Shown here: piece by piece, positions 33,990 through 42,464 of the stretch
Position numbering within the stretch: position 1 is the first letter of the stretch
Layout of the letters: the number at the start of each line of letters is the position of its first letter
Assembly (NCBI GenBank): GCA_002338655.1
Contig: DDIU01000053.1
Location: forward strand, 34,276-98,275
DNA from: Flammeovirgaceae bacterium UBA1842
GTDB lineage: Bacteria > Bacteroidota > Bacteroidia > Cytophagales > Cyclobacteriaceae
Length of the DNA: 64,000 nt
Direction: 5' to 3'
Made by a program: the position numbers and the translations under genes
Notes under the pieces: generated by a model
What the model saw: the letters and a program-made list of their open reading frames with translations, nothing else
What the model was told of the DNA's origin: nothing
The model's database searches: none

Positions 33990-36035
33990 ATGATTAATGT
34001 AGTCAAAACCATCACAGACGCTGATTTCTTCAAGGAAGGTCAAATCGAGGATTTATTTGTTGGAAGACCATATTCAATCAATTATAATAAAGCCAACCTA
34101 CTAATTTCAGATTACTGGAAACACAAAGTAAAAGGTATTCCGCAGGGATCTTTTTTACTTGCTTTTTATGATAATCCTTATGAAGAAGATATTCAAGAAG
34201 CATTGCTCTTGAGAGTTCTGAATCCATCTTCTCTTCCAACAGATAGCAACATGGTTTCATCCATGGTTGAATACTATAAAGACAATTTGAACACGTCAGG
34301 AAAAAAAACTGAACTGGATGACTTTACGAGGTTTGAGTTTAGTTTTTCTGGTTTAGAATGTAGAATCCTTGGCACATTCTATAAGGAGGGAGAAAATTTT
34401 GAGTTTGGTGCAGATGTTGAAAATTTTTATGCAGCACACAATTACAAAGTTTTCAAGGCGACAAGTAACATACTTGAATTAATTGTGAATCAAAGAGATA
34501 AAGATTTGATAGCTGGCGGAGAGTCCGAGTTCTCAATTGGTAAGGTTAGATACAGCTCTAGCCGCAGATTTAACTCACAAGACGAAGCAATCAACAAAGT
34601 AGAGGTTTATATAAATCCAGGCGATATGCTTGGCAAAAGAACTGCCTTATTCGGGATGACCAGAACTGGTAAGTCTAACTCCGTAAAAAAAATAATTGAA
34701 GCTACTGTTGAGATATCAAAAAGAGCTAAATACGATAGCTTAACGACACCTGCTAGCAGTGAAAATGTAATGGAGCCTTTAGATAATGAATCAGGAGCAC
34801 CAAAATTTCAGGTGGGTCAAATTATTTTCGACATTAACGGGGAATATGCTAATGCAAACCTTCAAGATAAGGGAACAGCTATCTTTGATCTTTATAAAGA
34901 CTTGGTTATACGCTATAGCGTTTTAGACAAAACAGATGAAGGATTTAAGGTACTGAAGACGAATTTTTATACTGAAATCCAAGCTGGTTTCGAGTTAGTT
35001 CGAGCTACATTAATCCAAGATACTAGTAATTATATTCAAAGCATTTGTGCAATAGATTTGAACAAGCCCGATGGCTATGACAAACAGATTCAAGATAGAA
35101 CTAGTGATGAAAAAAATGCAGCTAACCTATATGACAGAAAGGTAGCACTATATAAGGCCTGCCTTCATGCGGCTGGGTTTCGTTCGTCAAATTCCACAGT
35201 CAAATTCTTCGGAGATGCGAGTACTATCAGCCAAATAATACCAAGTATTGAACCTCATAAGGGAATATCACTAGACCAATGTATCACATGGTTTTCAGCG
35301 ATTTATGAGGCTACTGGCAATCAAAATCTTTCGCAACATTTTGTTCAATATCGCCAAAACAAAGGTTTTGACTATTTAGATGAGGATATGAGAGCTCTAC
35401 TTATTTTTTTAACTCGAAAATCAACACCAAATGGTAGTGCTAATTTATCTGGATTCAGGAAATTAAGAGCGATATCAAATTTACATACCCCAACAATCCA
35501 ACAATCCTTTGAAATTGAGATTGTTAAGGCTTTACGACAAGACAAAATAGTGATTATTGATCTATCCCAAGGTGACCCATTAATTCAAAGGCTATACAGT
35601 GAAAAAATATGTGGCAGAATTTTTCTTGATGCGATGGATAGGTTCATTAGAAATAAACCGAACAACTTCATTCAATTCTATTTTGAAGAAGCTCATAATC
35701 TATTTCCAAAGAAAGATGATAAAGACCTAAGTCAGATTTACAATAGGATTGCTAAAGAAGGTGCAAAACTCAACCTTGGCATGATTTACGCGACACAAGA
35801 AGTTAGCTCGATTAGTTCAAACATTTTAAAAAACACACAAAATTGGTTCATAGCACATCTTAATAATGAAGATGAGACTCGTGAATTGAGAAAATATTAT
35901 GATTTCTCCGACTTCACAGAATCCCTTGTTCGGTTCAGTTCAAAAAATGATAAAGGTTTTGTTAGAATGAAAACTTACTCCAATCCGTTTGTAGTTCCGG
36001 TTCAAATAGATCAATTCCTAGCCAACAAGAAATGA
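33990..36035 (+). CDS. HerA-like P-loop DNA-translocase ATPase
   Basis: A 681-residue ATPase of the HerA/FtsK type. Walker A is GMTRTGKS (222-229); Walker B is near residue 565 in IQFYFEEAHNLFPKK, with the HerA-type double Glu; an arginine-finger-like segment follows in DETRELRKYY. The N-terminal ~200 residues are beta-rich and may be the HAS-barrel that binds the nuclease partner. HerA forms a hexameric ring that pumps DNA into NurA. Here the NurA gene is two genes downstream, and the DNA methyltransferase directly upstream, so this is the motor of the four-gene unit. It overlaps the HNH gene by 4 bases (ATGA). Confidence 0.88.
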   Translation: MINVVKTITDADFFKEGQIEDLFVGRPYSINYNKANLLISDYWKHKVKGIPQGSFLLAFYDNPYEEDIQEALLLRVLNPSSLPTDSNMVSSMVEYYKDNLNTSGKKTELDDFTRFEFSFSGLECRILGTFYKEGENFEFGADVENFYAAHNYKVFKATSNILELIVNQRDKDLIAGGESEFSIGKVRYSSSRRFNSQDEAINKVEVYINPGDMLGKRTALFGMTRTGKSNSVKKIIEATVEISKRAKYDSLTTPASSENVMEPLDNESGAPKFQVGQIIFDINGEYANANLQDKGTAIFDLYKDLVIRYSVLDKTDEGFKVLKTNFYTEIQAGFELVRATLIQDTSNYIQSICAIDLNKPDGYDKQIQDRTSDEKNAANLYDRKVALYKACLHAAGFRSSNSTVKFFGDASTISQIIPSIEPHKGISLDQCITWFSAIYEATGNQNLSQHFVQYRQNKGFDYLDEDMRALLIFLTRKSTPNGSANLSGFRKLRAISNLHTPTIQQSFEIEIVKALRQDKIVIIDLSQGDPLIQRLYSEKICGRIFLDAMDRFIRNKPNNFIQFYFEEAHNLFPKKDDKDLSQIYNRIAKEGAKLNLGMIYATQEVSSISSNILKNTQNWFIAHLNNEDETRELRKYYDFSDFTESLVRFSSKNDKGFVRMKTYSNPFVVPVQIDQFLANKK

Positions 36036-36400
36036 CCGTTGACATTTGCATAAAATGTGGTTTATCAGATTGGGGAATTTGGACATCAAGTTCAACTGGA
36101 AAAATAAATAGGTATTGTAGAGTTTGCAGAAGGAAAAGGGCTTCTAAATACACTGAGAGAAAGAAAACCAATGGAGGCCAGCATTCTCAAAGAGAATGGC
36201 AAAACCTTCTCTCCAAGACAAATAAGTGTTCAATCTGTAATGAGCTATGGAACTCGATTCCCAAAAGACCAGATAGAAGATATAAATATGTCTGGACTAA
36301 GGATCATATTATTCCATTAAGTCTAGGTGGAACGGACAGTATTGAAAATATTCAAGCAGCCTGCTATAGGTGTAATTCATCAAAATGTAATAGAATATAA
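36032..36400 (+). CDS. HNH endonuclease with N-terminal zinc fingers
   Basis: A 122-residue nuclease. The N-terminus carries CIKCG and CRVCRRKR pairs that may bind zinc; a second CSICNEL pair precedes the HNH core KDHIIPLSLGGTDSIENIQ, which ends with the usual ACYRCNSSK. The His of DHI, the Asn of ENIQ and the final Cys pair are the expected active-site and zinc-binding residues. It overlaps the HerA gene by 4 bases and precedes NurA by 6, which argues against a stray homing endonuclease and for a fixed part of the defence unit. Confidence 0.85.
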   Translation: MTVDICIKCGLSDWGIWTSSSTGKINRYCRVCRRKRASKYTERKKTNGGQHSQREWQNLLSKTNKCSICNELWNSIPKRPDRRYKYVWTKDHIIPLSLGGTDSIENIQAACYRCNSSKCNRI

Positions 36401-36406
36401 GAAGTC

Positions 36407-37741
36407 ATGGCATACAATCAAACTGGTAATCGTCCCTTTGAGCTTGCTAGCAAAAGCAATCACATCCACATAATTAAGGATCCTTCCGTTCAGGCTTTCC
36501 TAAACAGCCATGAGCTACCAAAAGAGGGGGAGGAAATTACATTATATGAGAATTATCTTGTTGAAATTGACTATCAAATCCCTGACTCAGTTGAATACAT
36601 TATTGCTGTAGATGGTGGAGACACAACTGTTCCTGTAAAATCTAAATTTCCTTCATCAACACTTACTTTTTTTCAATTTGGAGCGAATCTTCTTACAATA
36701 TCAGATTTAAAAGCACTCAAGGAAGAACCTTTTATCGCTCCTCAATCAATTGCTAAACTCAAGGAACTTCAGCGAATAAAATTTACACTTCCAACTAAGA
36801 ATATTGGATTGATTAAGGAGGATGGAAATCGGGCAACCCTAACTTATTCTGTTCGTAAGGCCTTATATGATTTTTTTAAAAATCATGATTATTTATTCAC
36901 TCTTAAATGGTTCCTTTTCGAGGAGTACAAAAGTCGGCCTAGATCAGTAAGAGAATTAGCCAGCCATCCAGAGAATAATTCATCAAAAAAAATCCAATTT
37001 GAAAGAGATAAAATTGACAGCGAGTACATGCTCAAACACGCTGATGGGGATCTTTTTCTTACGGATATTTTCAGGTTACACGAGGTAGTTGATGAAGATT
37101 TGGGAGCAGGAGGTGTTGTTGGATATTTACGAAATCTTATTGAACATTTCATTCTTATCGACACGATTAGGGGAATTTACAAACGCAAGAAAAATTCTCT
37201 AAGCGAAGTTCTATTTATAAAAGATGGTCCTTTGGGATTCTTTGGCCAGACAGCTAACATGCATGAACCTATGCGAGAGCTTATGAATCACTTGCAGGAT
37301 GAGTTAAAAATTTATTTGGTTGGCGTAGAAAAGTCAGGTCCATTTGTAGAACATGCTCAGGAAATAAAGGATAAAATCCAGTCAGGACAAGCATACCTTC
37401 TTTCAAATCGCTATATCTACAAATACATTAAACCAGGAAATGCCGATAATCCAGAGGCTTACGGTCGAACATCGTATTACAGCAGTAAAATAATCTTTAA
37501 GTCAAGAGATGAACGAATATATGTTATTACAATTCCAACACATGATCCCGAAATAGTCTTAGACCCAAAGAAAGACGATTTTAGAAACTTGGATACAATC
37601 CTTAAATATATTGAAGAATTGAAAAGTGATATGTATGACAACTCTCTTCTCCCGATTGCTCTCGCAAATAAACTTGTATCCCTATCAGATCACCCAAGTT
37701 CTGTATTACTTGAAAAATTTGCGAAAAAACTAATTAAATAA
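36407..37741 (+). CDS. NurA-domain nuclease
   Basis: A 444-residue protein of the NurA family. Two metal-binding aspartates are visible: Asp69 in IIAVDGGDT and Asp273 in VLFIKDGPLGFFG, the two family hallmarks; a C-terminal block RYIYKYIKPG...SKIIFKSRDE completes the RNaseH-like fold. NurA acts as a dimer that is loaded on the HerA ring and degrades DNA ends. It is the last gene of the four-gene unit and is preceded by the HNH gene by 6 bases. It is in the usual HerA partner position, which supports the HerA call. No stop or frameshift is seen. Confidence 0.88.
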   Translation: MAYNQTGNRPFELASKSNHIHIIKDPSVQAFLNSHELPKEGEEITLYENYLVEIDYQIPDSVEYIIAVDGGDTTVPVKSKFPSSTLTFFQFGANLLTISDLKALKEEPFIAPQSIAKLKELQRIKFTLPTKNIGLIKEDGNRATLTYSVRKALYDFFKNHDYLFTLKWFLFEEYKSRPRSVRELASHPENNSSKKIQFERDKIDSEYMLKHADGDLFLTDIFRLHEVVDEDLGAGGVVGYLRNLIEHFILIDTIRGIYKRKKNSLSEVLFIKDGPLGFFGQTANMHEPMRELMNHLQDELKIYLVGVEKSGPFVEHAQEIKDKIQSGQAYLLSNRYIYKYIKPGNADNPEAYGRTSYYSSKIIFKSRDERIYVITIPTHDPEIVLDPKKDDFRNLDTILKYIEELKSDMYDNSLLPIALANKLVSLSDHPSSVLLEKFAKKLIK

Positions 37742-37778
37742 GCAACGCATAATACAAAAACTAGAATTTTAGATAAGC

Positions 37779-38390
37779 ATGAAGACAAAAATTTTACTAT
37801 TACTCCTTACAGTTTCACTTTCAACCTATGCTCAACGTGAGCAAGAGGTTTTACAATCTGACTCACTAATTTTTTACGGTTGGGATTTTTCACAACTACA
37901 TCTGGTGGATGAAAAATACCTAGGTACAGATATGACCACGCAAGTATTAGAATGGGTAAACTTTTGTCAACAAAGAGCTACAGAGGAATGGTTAAGTAAT
38001 AAATTTCAAAAAAAGGTAACAGTAAATTTTACACCTACAGCAGATAGAGCACGGAAAGTAAATGGGAGCAAAGTAGTTGCTCCAACAAAGACACTTATCA
38101 ATAAAGATTCACTACAAGCTTATGTCAATGCTTTTGACTTTCCTGACAAGTCAGGAATTGGAGTAATCGTCTTTTTAGAATGTTTTGAAAAACCAACTAA
38201 AACAACATCAGGTTATTACACTTTCATAGATTTGTCAAGCAAAGAAATCATGTTAGCTGATTATTTCTCTGGACGTGAAGTTGATGGTTATGGTCTCACG
38301 AAATATTGGGGCATAAGTATAATGGGTACGCATAACGTTTATACATCAAACTTTAGAAAGAAATTAAAAAACTTAGCAGCTGAGGATTGA
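37779..38390 (+). CDS. secreted protein of unknown family (paralogue 3 of 3)
   Basis: A 203-residue protein with a signal peptide (MKTKILLLLLTVSLSTYAQ). It is a distant relative of the two secreted proteins at 8.8 and 9.5 kb: FYGWDFSQLHLV matches their WCGLDFS motif after the signal, GIGVIVFLECFEKPTK matches GLGLVYVYETLNKTK, FIDLSSKEIMLADYF matches FFDITSKEIIWTKRY, and DGYGLTKYWG matches GGFGFRNFW. Function unknown. It lies 37 bases after the NurA gene but has no defence-like feature, so it is probably outside the four-gene unit. Confidence 0.72.
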   Translation: MKTKILLLLLTVSLSTYAQREQEVLQSDSLIFYGWDFSQLHLVDEKYLGTDMTTQVLEWVNFCQQRATEEWLSNKFQKKVTVNFTPTADRARKVNGSKVVAPTKTLINKDSLQAYVNAFDFPDKSGIGVIVFLECFEKPTKTTSGYYTFIDLSSKEIMLADYFSGREVDGYGLTKYWGISIMGTHNVYTSNFRKKLKNLAAED

Positions 38391-38425
38391 GAAAAACAAG
38401 ACTAGTTTTAATAGATAATACACAA

Positions 38426-39091
38426 ATGAAAAATATATTCTTAGCCATCTTCCTAATTTCAGCTTTTAATGCTGTTGGACAAAATCATCTTGTTGGAGCC
38501 AAGGTGGGTATTAATTTGGCAAACATTAATGAAAGTGATTTTTTAAACCAACACGATAATAGAACAGGATTGTACACAGGACTGTCTTATCGATATTTAT
38601 CCAAAAAACATTTTACAGCAGGTGCAGAGTTAATATACAATCAGCGTGGCTTTCGCAGCGATATTTTAACAGCAGATGAGTTTGGTAACCCATCTGATGA
38701 GAATTACAAATCGAAATTTAATTACAACTATCTTTCACTTCCTATAAAAGCGGGTGTTAATATCGGAAATAAATCCTACGGCTTCGCAAACTTCGGAATT
38801 GTTCCATCTTTACTTATTAAGGCTAATATTATAGGCCCAGATTTTGACTCAAATGGTGATTATATAGGAGAAGAAACATTTAACGTAACCGATAGGGTTA
38901 GTAAGTTTGATTTCGCTGGACTTGTAGAAATAGGGGGTGGGTATAAATTTGAAGAGGGTTATTCGCTGTTCACTTCAATTGCCTATCAATACAGCTTTAC
39001 GTCAATTACAAATTCAGAATATTTCGCAAACAGTAAGGTAACCCATTATGGAATTGCCCTTACCATCGGGGTGGAAGTTGCGTTAAAATAA
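38426..39091 (+). CDS. outer-membrane beta-barrel protein (porin-like)
   Basis: A 221-residue protein with signal peptide MKNIFLAIFLISAFNAVGQ; the longer open frame starts at a TTG inside the preceding gene and is less plausible. The mature part opens with HLVGAKVGINLANI, typical of Bacteroidota OmpA-like small barrels, and contains alternating strands (LYTGLSYRYLSKKHFTAGAE, NYLSLPIKAGVNIGNKSYG, YSLFTSIAYQYSFT), ending YGIALTIGVEVALK. It probably forms an 8-stranded barrel. It follows the secreted paralogue by 35 bases and may be co-transcribed. Confidence 0.78.
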   Translation: MKNIFLAIFLISAFNAVGQNHLVGAKVGINLANINESDFLNQHDNRTGLYTGLSYRYLSKKHFTAGAELIYNQRGFRSDILTADEFGNPSDENYKSKFNYNYLSLPIKAGVNIGNKSYGFANFGIVPSLLIKANIIGPDFDSNGDYIGEETFNVTDRVSKFDFAGLVEIGGGYKFEEGYSLFTSIAYQYSFTSITNSEYFANSKVTHYGIALTIGVEVALK

Positions 39092-39289
39092 TAACATCTT
39101 CTCTTCCAAATTTGCACTTTAGAAGCTTGTGCCAGCTCAGCGGTTAATAGTAACGGGAATACATGATGGTAAAGATCCCTACGGGATGACTGCTAAATAA
39201 AACCTCTGCGTCTTCTCTGTGCTTCTCTGCGGGCTTTGTGGTTTAAAAACATCTTCGAACCCTTTGTGGATAATCCTTCAACCGATACC

Positions 39290-39370
39290 GATGACGCGTT
39301 TGATAGTTCACTTATGGCCCTCCCTCTACCTCCCTCCAAAGGGAGAAAAATTGGCATCAAACACGTCATC
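39290..39370. repeat. MITE-like palindromic element, copy 1
   Basis: 81 bases with terminal inverted repeats GATGACGCGTTTGAT and ATCAAACACGTCATC (one mismatch), and an interior with a CCCTCCCTCTACCTCCCTCC purine/pyrimidine-strand block and GGGAGAAAAA. No coding potential. Confidence 0.8.
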
Positions 39371-39661
39371 TTATTGTGATCTTTCGACCCCTTAGTGGTA
39401 AAAAGGCTACACTTCTCCTCGTCCTATCCTTCGACAGGCTCAGGATGACTTCGGAGAAACTGAGAACACCTCTGCGCTTCTCTGCGTACTTTGTGGTTAA
39501 AATGTGACGGTTACATTATGGCAAAGATCCCTGCCTACCGGAAGGCAGGCCTACGGGATAACTGCTAATAAAACCTCTACGTCTACTCTGTGCTTCTCTG
39601 CGGGCTCTGTGGTTTAAAAAAAATCTCCGTGTCCTTTGTGGTTAATCCTTCGACCGATACC

Positions 39662-39738
39662 GATGACGCGTTTGATGGTTCACTTATCGTCCTCCCTCTA
39701 ACTCCCTCCAAAGGGAGAAAAATGTAAAACACGTCATC
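39662..39738. repeat. MITE-like palindromic element, copy 2
   Basis: 77 bases, close to copy 1, in the second tandem unit. The right end is slightly damaged (AAAACACGTCATC). Part of the family also found at 52.96 and 63.69 kb. Confidence 0.8.
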
Positions 39739-39996
39739 TTATTGTGATCTTTCGACCCCTTAGTGGTAAAAAGGCCACACTTCTCCTCGTCCTATCCTTC
39801 GACAAGCTCAGGATGACTTCGGAGAAACTGAGAACACCTCTGCGCTTCTCTGCGTACTTTGTGGTTACAATGTGACGGTTACATTATGGTAAAGATCCCT
39901 GCCTACCGGAAGGCAGGCCTGCGGGATGACTGCAAAATAAAACCTCTCTGCGTTTCTCAGCGTCCTCTGCGGTAAGAAAAAACATCTGTGGTTCAT

Positions 39997-40033
39997 AAAA
40001 AGAGGCTGTCCTTTGCAGAACAGCCTCTTTAAA
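39997..40033 (-). terminator. terminator of the DUF2911 gene
   Basis: The stem AAAGAGGCTGT/ACAGCCTCTTT with a short loop, 20 bases after the minus-strand stop, is followed by a T run on that strand. Confidence 0.75.
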
Positions 40034-40051
40034 TGATAAAGATCGTATTGA

Positions 40052-40915
40052 TTACTTCAACGAAGCGATCAAATCTTCATTTCTTTTTATGTAACCGAAG
40101 TCACCTTGCTCATTGGCTTTAGCCGTTTCCATAGATTGCATGGCAGTAGCTTTAGCTCCTTTTTTGTCGCCTAGTGCAGCTTGGATACGCGCTTTAGTGT
40201 GTACATTCCAAAATTGCTTACTATTCTCACCTACAGCAAGGTACATGTCCATCCACTTCAAAGCCTGATTAAGGTCTTTGCCAGTATTCAAATAGTAATT
40301 GGCTGCAGCTACATAATTGGCAGGATTTACTTTTGTATTGGCTTCGATATCAGCCATTATTTGTTCATCAAAAGAAACCTTTACAGGTACTTTTACAGAA
40401 ACGTTGGCCCAAGTCAATTCGATGTTAGCTGAGGTGTTGTCTTCGCTAATATCAGAGATATTGAAAGTCAAGGCCTCTACCGGAGCGCTCAAAGTAGTTG
40501 CTTTTACAGTGGTACTCATCACCTCATTGGCTTTGTCATATCCATTCACATTTCCGCCAAGGGAAAGGTCAGAATAAAGCATAACTTTCCATTCTGTCTT
40601 GCCAGGAGTTGCAAAAATCAAATATTTTCCTGCTTTTACGTCTGTACCGCCTATGTTGGCGTCAGTACTCAAAGTCAAAATAGAACCTGCATTGGCTCCT
40701 GCTCTCCATAATTGGCCATAAGGTTGTAGGAAGTCACTTCCTTCACCAAATATTTTACGCCCTTTTACTTTTGGCCGTGAATAGTCAATGGTAACGTCTG
40801 TAAGTCCTACTTTACTGTAAACAGAGCCAGCTGGACTTGCGGCTGGAATCGTTATTTGTGCTTCTACAGTCATAAATAGACAAGCGGCTAGCATTGTAAG
40901 TAATGTTTTTTTCAT
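40052..40915 (-). CDS. DUF2911 secreted protein
   Basis: A 287-residue protein with a signal peptide (MKKTLLTMLAACLFMTVEAQ) and the DUF2911 core: VTIDYSRPKVKGRKIFGEGSD near the start, WRAGANAGSILTLS, and KAGKYLIFATPGKTEWKVMLYSD. The C-terminal ~80 residues are helical and TPR-like (ALKWMDMYLAVGENSKQFW). The family is common in Bacteroidota and of unknown function. It is divergent from mpg and has its own terminator. Confidence 0.85.
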   Translation of the reverse strand: MKKTLLTMLAACLFMTVEAQITIPAASPAGSVYSKVGLTDVTIDYSRPKVKGRKIFGEGSDFLQPYGQLWRAGANAGSILTLSTDANIGGTDVKAGKYLIFATPGKTEWKVMLYSDLSLGGNVNGYDKANEVMSTTVKATTLSAPVEALTFNISDISEDNTSANIELTWANVSVKVPVKVSFDEQIMADIEANTKVNPANYVAAANYYLNTGKDLNQALKWMDMYLAVGENSKQFWNVHTKARIQAALGDKKGAKATAMQSMETAKANEQGDFGYIKRNEDLIASLK

Positions 40916-40985
40916 GGTAAATTTTAATTATGTTAGTTTCATTGAGGTACTAAAATTATCAATTTAAGTTAAGAACACCGAGACT

Positions 40986-41564
40986 TTGAAGATTAAGAAC
41001 GCATATTATCAGACAGATGACGTTGTTGGTGCTGCAAAAGACTTAATTGGGAAGGTATTATTCACCTCTGTTAATGGAGTACTGAAGTCAGGGGTGATAG
41101 TTGAAACCGAGGCCTATTCCTATAAAGAAAAGGCATGCCATGCCTATCAGGGCAAAAGGACCAATCGCACGCAAACCTTGTTTGAAGAAGGAGGTATCGC
41201 TTATGTTTATTTATGCTATGGCATCCATCACCTGTTTAATATAGTTACCAATGAAAGGGGCATAGCTGAAGCAGTTCTGATTCGCGCTTTAGAACCAATT
41301 AAGGGATTTGCACAGGAAGAACTAAACCCTAAAATGAAGATCACGTCTGGCCCGGGTAAGCTTTCCAAGGCCATGGGCATCACCACGGCATTGAATAGGG
41401 AGAGTTTAACAGGCAACCGCATTTGGTTGGAAGATCAGGGAATAACAATAAATAGGGTGGACGATAGCCCAAGGATAGGAGTGGATTATGCCCAAGAAGA
41501 TGCGCAATTACTTTGGCGATTTACAGCAAAAGACAATCAATGGCTGAGTGGTGGGAATAAGTGA
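40986..41564 (+). CDS. mpg: DNA-3-methyladenine glycosylase (Mpg/AAG type)
   Basis: A 192-residue enzyme of the mammalian-type alkyladenine glycosylase family. The hallmark stretch VETEAYSYKEKACHAYQG carries the active-site glutamate, and YVYLCYGIHHLFNIVTNERG completes the pocket. It removes alkylated purines. The start is a TTG because no ATG occurs in frame upstream of the conserved strand; this is a weak point of the annotation. The gene is divergent from the DUF2911 gene, with a 70-base gap. Confidence 0.88.
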   Translation: MKIKNAYYQTDDVVGAAKDLIGKVLFTSVNGVLKSGVIVETEAYSYKEKACHAYQGKRTNRTQTLFEEGGIAYVYLCYGIHHLFNIVTNERGIAEAVLIRALEPIKGFAQEELNPKMKITSGPGKLSKAMGITTALNRESLTGNRIWLEDQGITINRVDDSPRIGVDYAQEDAQLLWRFTAKDNQWLSGGNK

Positions 41565-41570
41565 CAATTG

Positions 41571-41603
41571 TTTGAAAAAATGAGAGTCTAACCGCTATAT
41601 TTG
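41571..41603 (+). promoter_or_regulatory. promoter of the universal stress gene, possibly leaderless
   Basis: TTTG (41571-41574), 21 bases, then TATATTTG (41596-41603), an exact match to the Bacteroidota -7 consensus. The ATG is only 7 bases after the -7 element, so the mRNA would have almost no leader. Confidence 0.65.
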
Positions 41604-41610
41604 TTATTAT

Positions 41611-42441
41611 ATGAACAAGATATTATGCCCAGTCGATTTTTCAGATGTGTCATTAAATGCCATTGAATTTGCTGTGGAGATTGGCAAAAAATTTCAGTCA
41701 AGGATAACCCTGCTACATGTATTTGTTGAAAAGGACTTTAGTAAAGCCATTGGTGCTGCGGGCAAAGGCAAATCGTTCAAAGAACTAATGGCGATTGCCA
41801 ATACAAAACTTAAAAATTTAGTAGCCAGTATTAACGAACAATCTAAGGGAGAAGGCATAGATTTCTGTGATTATTACATGGAAATGGGCGGGTTGGTAGA
41901 CAAAGTGAAAGAAGTGGCAGTTGATGAAAACTATGACTTAATAGTGATGGGCACTACCGGGGTAAGCAAATCGAATGGAATATTTTTTGGCAGCAATACC
42001 GAAGAAGTAATCGACCTTATTAGAAAGCCAATTTTGTGTATCCCACAGAATGCTTCATTCAGTAAGTTTAAGAAGATTGTTTATGGGTCTGATTTTTTAG
42101 TAGAGGATAGGGATGCCATACAGGAAGTAATATCATTCGCCACCATGTTTGATGCGAGAATCAATGTGCTTCATCTCAATTTGAGCGATTCTGATAAAGA
42201 ATACAAGGCCTTTGTTGAGGACCTAAAGAGTTTCATACAGTATAACAAAATCTCGTTTACAAATAGAAATTACAAGGGCGATCTGGGCACTGGCATTAAT
42301 GAATATGTCGAACAAGAAAAGGCCGACCTGCTCGTTGTATTTAAGCGAAAGCGTAATATTGTAGAAAGTATATCGAGTAGGAGCCTGACTAAAATCCTTT
42401 CTTACTCTACGGATAAGCCGCTACTTGTTTTAAAATTATAA
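41611..42441 (+). CDS. tandem-domain universal stress protein
   Basis: A 276-residue protein with two UspA domains (about 1-145 and 150-276). Domain 1 has CPVDFSDVSLNAIEFA and the nucleotide-loop pattern VMGTTGVSKSNGIFFGSNTEEVI, close to the ATP-binding motif G2xG9G(S/T). Domain 2 is less conserved (KIVYGSDFLVEDRDAI) and lacks a clear motif. Tandem UspA proteins respond to stress or low oxygen. It is followed after 23 bases by the OmpA/PD40 gene, possibly in one transcript. Confidence 0.87.
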   Translation: MNKILCPVDFSDVSLNAIEFAVEIGKKFQSRITLLHVFVEKDFSKAIGAAGKGKSFKELMAIANTKLKNLVASINEQSKGEGIDFCDYYMEMGGLVDKVKEVAVDENYDLIVMGTTGVSKSNGIFFGSNTEEVIDLIRKPILCIPQNASFSKFKKIVYGSDFLVEDRDAIQEVISFATMFDARINVLHLNLSDSDKEYKAFVEDLKSFIQYNKISFTNRNYKGDLGTGINEYVEQEKADLLVVFKRKRNIVESISSRSLTKILSYSTDKPLLVLKL

Positions 42442-42464
42442 CCTTATAAATACCTGACCAATAC

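Larger units (their letters stand above)
39166..39985. repeat. imperfect tandem array of a ~360 bp unit
   Basis: The 960-base gap 39092-40051 has no gene. It holds two full copies and one partial copy of a unit starting ATGGTAAAGATCCCT (at 39166, 39518 with one change, and 39886). Each full copy contains a CTTCTCTGCG...TTTGTGGTT section, one MITE-like palindrome (separate entries), and a CCTTCGACARGCTCAGGATGA section. The second and third copies carry a CCTGCCTaccggaAGGCAGG insert. Confidence 0.75.

Noticed and set aside
36032..36400. HNH gene as a homing endonuclease or intron-borne insertion
   Set aside because: It overlaps HerA by 4 bases and precedes NurA by 6; both neighbours are intact, so it is an operon member.
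28831..38400. Island as an integrated phage or conjugative element
   Set aside because: No integrase, transposase, portal, capsid or transfer gene is present.
39166..39985. Possible CRISPR array in the repeated 39 kb region
   Set aside because: The repeat unit is about 360 bases and spacers are not unique short segments; no cas genes are near.
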